IMG/VR virus record: IMGVR_UViG_3300012954_000125
Coordinates: 1-20,145 of that record
Direction: 5' to 3' (one strand)
DNA: 20,145 nt
From: a virus
Shown here: positions 17,701 to 20,145 of the stretch, in pieces
Position numbering within the stretch: position 1 is the first letter of the stretch
How the letters are laid out: each line of letters starts with the position of its first letter
Notes under the pieces: generated by a model
Databases searched by the model: none
The model's input: only the letters and a program-made list of their open reading frames with translations
What the model was told of the DNA's origin: nothing
Position numbers and translations under genes: made by a program

Positions 17701-17833
17701 TTGACTTGCCGTTAGGATTTCTTGTTCCGTATTCTCCTGCACGTTCATTGTTAGTAAACCCATCTTTGCCAACCTGATTATTTTTATTAATAAGAGTTTG
17801 ACCTGTAATTGGGTCTGTACGGAATGTTGCCAT
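14744..17833 (-). CDS. Probable baseplate central hub protein (gp27-type), large
   Basis: This 1029-residue protein sits immediately upstream of gp5, where the gp5-binding hub would be expected. A first barrel-like region at about 225-375 contains FFQIKFEIREPYSMGQLFQ and PFAQKLLPLKIVTVDFEVDTEGSRYNFLCSAFND. A later one at about 690-875 ends NYLMDGRIIGVSNFSGLYRVISVANRFEGNMFTQDLQLVKR, a pattern typical of hub/late-control proteins of contractile tails. T4 gp27 has only 391 residues, so this one carries large insertions and a ~150-residue C-terminal extension with a Ser-rich tract followed by GYVDERGLWVPYGIGK. The 11-residue motif ES[IV]RDGGNPGG occurs twice. AGGAG inside the end of the preceding gene serves the ATG at 17833. 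The hub assignment rests on position and motif style, not on a certain homology match. Confidence 0.6.
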   Translation of the reverse strand: MATFRTDPITGQTLINKNNQVGKDGFTNNERAGEYGTRNPNGKSNVASKFNQTKPKNEGDPEEAKKFMRAFGMNGLADFYEEQGAAAEKGEVPPFFSSYLDSSGNITGIPTGSSTQGTNNYFRSSNTQDTATVGDANNEDYVQTIEPKRERGNTPLPLANVLEQFATYNNIFSFGCISPQELNYPDETYRKTGIRGGQMVFRSGAGLKSNKKPRTGAEQDYNVDTQYFIDNVEIDTYIAPNKKSRQTNFFQIKFEIREPYSMGQLFQTMQLCAMNAGYKNYSEAPWLLHIMFVGWKDMESQKPTAPFAQKLLPLKIVTVDFEVDTEGSRYNFLCSAFNDEAFNDTTQSIPTDLSVSGNTLEEICQSGFDSVATHLNTHYLKAQANDKVKHEIDEYIIAFPTELSSAKKAELYKSDSKGEQAATTGDWTLKDINYDDAISTVGQKDATFTRVYAGGPPNRNVYMGDEHSKKEFIDGRLGYSVKRSNLSEAIKKVISNKESIRDGGNPGGLSGVNPIGMSKVDPEEPLGGGDSPFAQTSFVYNETSNNFQRGSTGIDPNKRTIQFRAGTKIQRIIEELVLISSYGQSLLSQEPDEFGNLNWFAINAELFIVQDEEAEKKIGRMPRIYVYNVHPRKAHISEFQLPNEAPKGYNELIKQAPKAYNYMYTGLNKDILDFEIRLDNTFYASITPDRGNNKASNSASERGDSDPNFEVGVGGNKGTDTTMLADAKTLATQLSSDVTPLSAGAIAENARIQVARSFNDAIVNSEADMISLNLKILGDPYYIADSGTGNYNAERTSYININADGSIDHQTSDVDIMLQFTTPIDVNPAAGNYLMDGRIIGVSNFSGLYRVISVANRFEGNMFTQDLQLVKRTNYDKKDEGEDNTAKKFEPSKEWVKQAAAVEALYSKDSDEYRYMIAKKDGVVYTNELSGLTGGKASDTEYLAKLQANIKAAEDKGSKPVVYEDRILRIANQGAPPPSESVRDGGNPGGTATTGSSSSSSSSKSSSSTATSTGYVDERGLWVPYGIGK
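14864..14896 (-). repeat. Distal copy of 33-bp direct repeat in hub gene
   Basis: This matches 16310-16342 at 31 of 33 positions, in the same orientation and frame. It encodes ESVRDGGNPGG (residues 980-990) just before the Ser-rich tail of the hub protein. Confidence 0.85.
16310..16342 (-). repeat. Proximal copy of 33-bp direct repeat in hub gene
   Basis: This is the partner of 14864-14896, displaced by 1446 bp (482 codons). It encodes ESIRDGGNPGG (residues 498-508). The high nucleotide identity, including synonymous positions, suggests a recent copy or ongoing gene conversion rather than protein-level convergence. Confidence 0.85.
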
Positions 17834-17837
17834 TAGG

Positions 17838-18131
17838 TTACTCTCCTAAGTGTTCTTTAACACGACTCGGATCCGGTAAGTAAATCTGTAATCCTGGAAC
17901 TAAGTCGTAGACAGGATCTTCTATTACATCTAGATTTCTTTGAGCAAATATCCACCAAAGGTTTTTATCTCCGTACATATCGTATGCTAATAAATCTGGT
18001 CTGTGAGTGTACTGCGGTTCTACTGTATATAACGGATCTTCACTATACGCTGGCACAGGTCTGATAGCTAAAATACCTAATGTACCTTCTGTAGTAATTT
18101 TTGTTTTTGAATATGGACTGTAACTAGCCAT
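17838..18131 (-). CDS. 53: gp53-like baseplate wedge protein (LysM-type fold)
   Basis: This 97-residue protein has the core seen in T4 gp53 and related LysM-like wedge proteins: YTHRPDLLAYDMYGDKNLWWIFAQRN (about 41-66), then DPVYDLVPGLQIYLPD. The RPD...YGD...WW pattern followed by a Pro-Gly turn and a hydrophobic strand is characteristic. In T4, gp53 clamps neighbouring wedges together around gp6 and gp25. At 97 residues it is about half of T4 gp53 (196), so it seems reduced to the core domain. The ATG at 18131 overlaps the stop of the preceding gene (TAATG); the hub gene follows after 4 bp. An alternative is a generic LysM tail protein of the P2 gpX type, which would occupy a similar place. 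Confidence 0.75.
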   Translation of the reverse strand: MASYSPYSKTKITTEGTLGILAIRPVPAYSEDPLYTVEPQYTHRPDLLAYDMYGDKNLWWIFAQRNLDVIEDPVYDLVPGLQIYLPDPSRVKEHLGE

Positions 18132-19063
18132 TAAATATATCCTCTTCCAAGATCAGAACCATTAATGAAATTTCTGTAACTAAAGTTAGTTTGACTATCT
18201 CTACTGTAAATAGGTTGAACTGTAATTGAAAACTGTGATTCTGAAGGAGCCCAGCCAAATCTTTGTCCTGCCGTTGGACTACTTCCATAATCATCATATG
18301 CGGCAATCTGTCCAGGTGTAAATCCGCAAGCAATATAATCTACTTCGTTTGGTAAGTCAACTGTAAAGTTTTGAATAATAACAGGAACATTATTGAATAC
18401 ATAATCACCGTAGCCGTTAAGTTTTGCTATAGGCGGAGGTGCTCCTGAACTAACAGCACCATAATCCATCTTAGTCATAACTCTCAAATAATGTAAACAT
18501 GCTGTCCAATATTGAGCTTCTAAACTATTTTGACAATAAAATTGTCCAACTATTGTCATTGCATCCACTTGTGAGTTCTGATAAGCAAAGAACGGATAAT
18601 TATTATGTATAGGGGACACTGTGTTATAGTTTGCACTGTGACTTACAATAATAGTTGGTGTGTACGGAAAGACCATATGTCCGTCATTTTGTACAAACAA
18701 TGGACTTAACATTCCTCCAGTATTGCCAACTGATTTAGGAACTGACAATTTGACACGCCAATCTTTTTCTTCCAGCTCGGCAGTAAACGTCGCAGGTGAT
18801 TTAGCTTCAAATGGATTAGCTCCAGCTTTTCCGGGCAAATTTTTACCACGTAATCCAGAAACAAGATCCTCAGCACCACCACTTATTCCATCAAATATGT
18901 CTTGTCCTATATCTTTTGCTCCAGCTATTGCATCTGAAACAAATCCAGGAACATTTCCTGATGCTACATTTTGCCCTGGCGCATTTGTTCCTACTGGCGG
19001 AACTTTGACACCCATGTTTTTACCGTCTTTAGATATGATTCCATCTTTGAAGAAAGTTGTCAT
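18131..19063 (-). CDS. 48: gp48/gp54-like baseplate tail-tube cap protein
   Basis: This is the first gene of the minus-strand structural cluster, 310 residues. Residues ~30-70 are Gly/Ala-rich and probably helical (FVSDAIAGAKDIGQDIFDGISGGAEDL). The rest is beta-rich and resembles tail-tube-fold proteins: FPYTPTIIVSHSANYNTVSPIHNNYPFFAYQNSQVDAMTIVGQFYCQNSLEAQYWTACLHYLRVMTKMDYG, then PPPIAKLNGYGDYVFNNVPVIIQNFTVDLPNEVDYI. In T4, gp48 and gp54 cap the hub and start tube polymerisation. The length fits both (364 and 320); only one such gene is visible here, so the number is uncertain. The ATG at 19063 has AGGAG at 19073-19077. The assignment rests on motif style and synteny with gp53, hub and gp5. 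Confidence 0.65.
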   Translation of the reverse strand: MTTFFKDGIISKDGKNMGVKVPPVGTNAPGQNVASGNVPGFVSDAIAGAKDIGQDIFDGISGGAEDLVSGLRGKNLPGKAGANPFEAKSPATFTAELEEKDWRVKLSVPKSVGNTGGMLSPLFVQNDGHMVFPYTPTIIVSHSANYNTVSPIHNNYPFFAYQNSQVDAMTIVGQFYCQNSLEAQYWTACLHYLRVMTKMDYGAVSSGAPPPIAKLNGYGDYVFNNVPVIIQNFTVDLPNEVDYIACGFTPGQIAAYDDYGSSPTAGQRFGWAPSESQFSITVQPIYSRDSQTNFSYRNFINGSDLGRGYI

Positions 19064-19085
19064 AATAATTGTCTCCTATATACAT

Positions 19086-19093
19086 TATTTAGT
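19086..19093 (-). promoter_or_regulatory. Weak candidate late promoter for the structural cluster
   Basis: On the minus strand this reads ACTAAATA, 6 of 8 matches to the T4 late element TATAAATA, 23 bp upstream of the gp48-like ATG, similar to the spacing of the gp6 candidate. A second 6/8 match (TATAAACT) lies at 19112-19119. The cluster must be transcribed from somewhere in this 80-bp gap or by readthrough from outside, but neither match is strong. Confidence 0.3.
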
Positions 19094-19121
19094 TGACAAA
19101 ATTAACAGAGTAGTTTATAAT
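19093..19121 (+). promoter_or_regulatory. Consensus sigma70-type promoter for gp55
   Basis: TTGACA at 19093-19098 and TATAAT at 19116-19121 are separated by exactly 17 bp, a full match to the bacterial housekeeping consensus. Transcription would start near 19128, giving a leader of about 15 bases with GGAG at 19135-19138, five bases before the gp55 ATG. Host polymerase would read this without phage factors, so gp55 is probably expressed early. Confidence 0.88.
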
Positions 19122-19143
19122 ATAACAAATAATCGGAGAAAAT

Positions 19144-19980
19144 ATGAATAAACGTGTAAATTATCTAAACAACAAGGATATATTAAAAGAAATACACAAG
19201 TCAAAAGCCACATTCTGTAGCTATACTGACACTGAGTATGGACAATATGATATAATCCTGCCTAGTATTGATAAAATTAATATTAGGACTATTGCAGAAG
19301 CAAAACGCAATAAAGCCAAAAGGCTACAACAACAAAACTTTGAACAAGCCAAATCAGAAGGCAAAAGAGTAAAACTAGCTGAATTTGAAATTGACTATAG
19401 AAAGATACAAAAAGACGAACTTATCTTTAGAATAATGACTTTTGACCATATACCTGAAGAACCTGGACGCAAAAAGAATCCTAAGACACCAGCAGATTAT
19501 AGAGTAAAACTAAACTTTCCTCCATTTCAGCATTTTAAGTTTGATGACAATGATCAACTTGTATGTGTAGGCAAAAGCCATTGGGAAGGTGGTATGGAAA
19601 ACGGATTTTTTAATAAAGACCATGGCAAAGCTACAAATAAACTTGCCCTTATGTGGATGAAATTATGTGATAGATATGCAACAAGAGGAAACGTTCGTGG
19701 ATATACATATAATGATGAAATGAGAGGACAAGCAATACTACAACTTGCTCAGATTGGTTTGCAATTTGATGAGTCAAAATCTAATAATCCATTTGCTTAT
19801 TATACGGCGGCTGTAACAAATTCATTTGTTAGAGTTATTAATATTGAAAAGCGAAATCAAAATATCAGAGATGATATATTAGAGATGAATAATATGAATC
19901 CTAGTTACACTAGACAAGCATCTACTGAGTGGGATCGTGTAAAAACACAAGAAGCCAAGGAATCTATCCAAAAGAAGTAA
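19144..19980 (+). CDS. 55: Late-transcription sigma factor gp55
   Basis: This T4 gp55-type sigma factor binds the host RNA polymerase core, recognises late promoters (TATAAATA class) and couples late gene expression to replication through the sliding clamp. The sigma region-2-like core lies at about 155-255: KATNKLALMWMKLCDRYATRGNVRGYTYNDEMRGQAILQLAQIGLQFDESKSNNPFAYYTAAVTNSFVRVINIEKRNQNIRDDILEMNNMNPSYTRQ. It has 278 residues against 185 in T4; most of the excess is an N-terminal part (1-150) with a basic helix (EAKRNKAKRLQQQNFEQAKSEGKRVK) and a Pro-rich stretch. It is divergent from the structural cluster it would activate and followed by gp47, a neighbour it also has in T4. The ATG has a good GGAG. 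Confidence 0.93.
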   Translation: MNKRVNYLNNKDILKEIHKSKATFCSYTDTEYGQYDIILPSIDKINIRTIAEAKRNKAKRLQQQNFEQAKSEGKRVKLAEFEIDYRKIQKDELIFRIMTFDHIPEEPGRKKNPKTPADYRVKLNFPPFQHFKFDDNDQLVCVGKSHWEGGMENGFFNKDHGKATNKLALMWMKLCDRYATRGNVRGYTYNDEMRGQAILQLAQIGLQFDESKSNNPFAYYTAAVTNSFVRVINIEKRNQNIRDDILEMNNMNPSYTRQASTEWDRVKTQEAKESIQKK

Positions 19981-19988
19981 AAAAATAC

Positions 19989-20017
19989 TTGACTTAGACA
20001 AATTTTTCAAGTATAAT
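19989..20017 (+). promoter_or_regulatory. Sigma70-type promoter for gp47
   Basis: TTGACT at 19989-19994 and TATAAT at 20012-20017 are separated by 17 bp. Downstream bases (TATAATATAC then AAA) closely resemble those of the gp55 promoter. It starts 9 bp after the gp55 stop, so gp47 has its own promoter in addition to any readthrough. AGGAG at 20027-20031 lies five bases before the ATG. Confidence 0.82.
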
Positions 20018-20036
20018 ATACAAAACAGGAGTACGA

Positions 20037-20145
20037 ATGTTTAAGAAAGCGGCGGTATTTACAGATATTCACCTTGGGTTGAAGTCTAACAGTAGGCTAC
20101 ATCTTCAAGATTGTGAAGACTTTGTAGATTGGTTTATAGAACAAG
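20037..20145 (+). CDS. 47: gp47-like recombination endonuclease subunit (SbcD/Mre11 family), 5' end only
   Basis: Only the first 36 codons are in the window: MFKKAAVFTDIHLGLKSNSR followed by LHLQDCEDFVDWFIEQ. The beta-strand plus TDIHLG carries the Asp-x-His metal-binding motif I of calcineurin-like phosphoesterases, and the following segment fits the start of phage gp47. With gp46 (SbcC/Rad50-like, presumably downstream) it would resect DNA ends for recombination-dependent replication. The position next to gp55 agrees with T4. It has its own promoter and AGGAG. The identification rests on one motif and synteny; another phosphoesterase is possible but less likely. Confidence 0.82.
   Translation, partial: MFKKAAVFTDIHLGLKSNSRLHLQDCEDFVDWFIEQ

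Noticed and set aside
18124-18333. 69-codon minus-strand frame
   Set aside because: It overlaps the end of the gp48-like gene in another frame, with no separate start signal.
18660-19151. 163-codon plus-strand frame running into the gp55 promoter region
   Set aside because: It is antisense to the gp48-like gene, which has a clear ribosome binding site and family-like sequence; the shadow would also cross the gp55 promoter.
19978-20036. Possible terminator after gp55 (T-run near 20003-20007)
   Set aside because: No GC-rich hairpin precedes the T-run, and it lies within the 17-bp spacer of the gp47 promoter.

Overview
This window looks like part of the genome of a T4-like contractile-tailed phage (myovirus), most plausibly one infecting a marine bacterium. 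The evidence is a compact run of T4-type baseplate genes, a gp55-type late sigma factor and the start of a gp47-type nuclease, all in visibly AT-rich DNA with almost no intergenic space. The gene set and AT richness recall T4-like phages of SAR11 or Prochlorococcus, but the window alone cannot fix the host.

Minus strand, read from 19063 down to 1: one tightly packed structural cluster for the tail end and baseplate. In transcription order it holds a gp48/gp54-like tail-tube cap protein, a short gp53-like LysM-type wedge protein, a 1029-residue probable gp27-type hub, a 915-residue gp5-type spike with a C-terminal GH19 lysozyme/chitinase-like domain, and an unknown 67-residue protein. It continues with a PAAR spike-tip protein (gp5.4-like), gp25, a long gp6-type wedge protein ending in a Thr- then Gly/Ser-rich tail, and a giant structural protein in the position of T4 gp7. 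The giant frame is open for at least 2449 codons and runs off the left edge. Three junctions are TAATG overlaps and a fourth is TAA directly followed by ATG, so translation is probably coupled.

Plus strand, 19093 to the right edge: a divergent regulatory cluster. A consensus sigma70-type promoter (TTGACA, 17 bp, TATAAT) precedes gp55, and a near-identical one (TTGACT, 17 bp, TATAAT) precedes gp47. The host RNA polymerase would therefore make gp55 early; gp55 would then redirect polymerase to T4-late-type promoters for the minus-strand cluster. Candidate late elements lie upstream of gp6 (AATAAATA) and, more weakly, in the divergent intergenic region.

Points that stand out are the GH19 domain at the C-terminus of the spike protein, where T4 has a different lysozyme fold inserted mid-protein; FG-GAP-like beta-propeller repeats in the giant protein; natural Gly4Ser-type low-complexity tails with DNA tandem repeats; an in-frame duplicated 33-bp segment in the hub gene; and the arrangement of the divergent promoter region. 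No tRNA, rRNA, insertion sequence, CRISPR array or convincing terminator was seen. No stretch over 300 bases lacks a gene.
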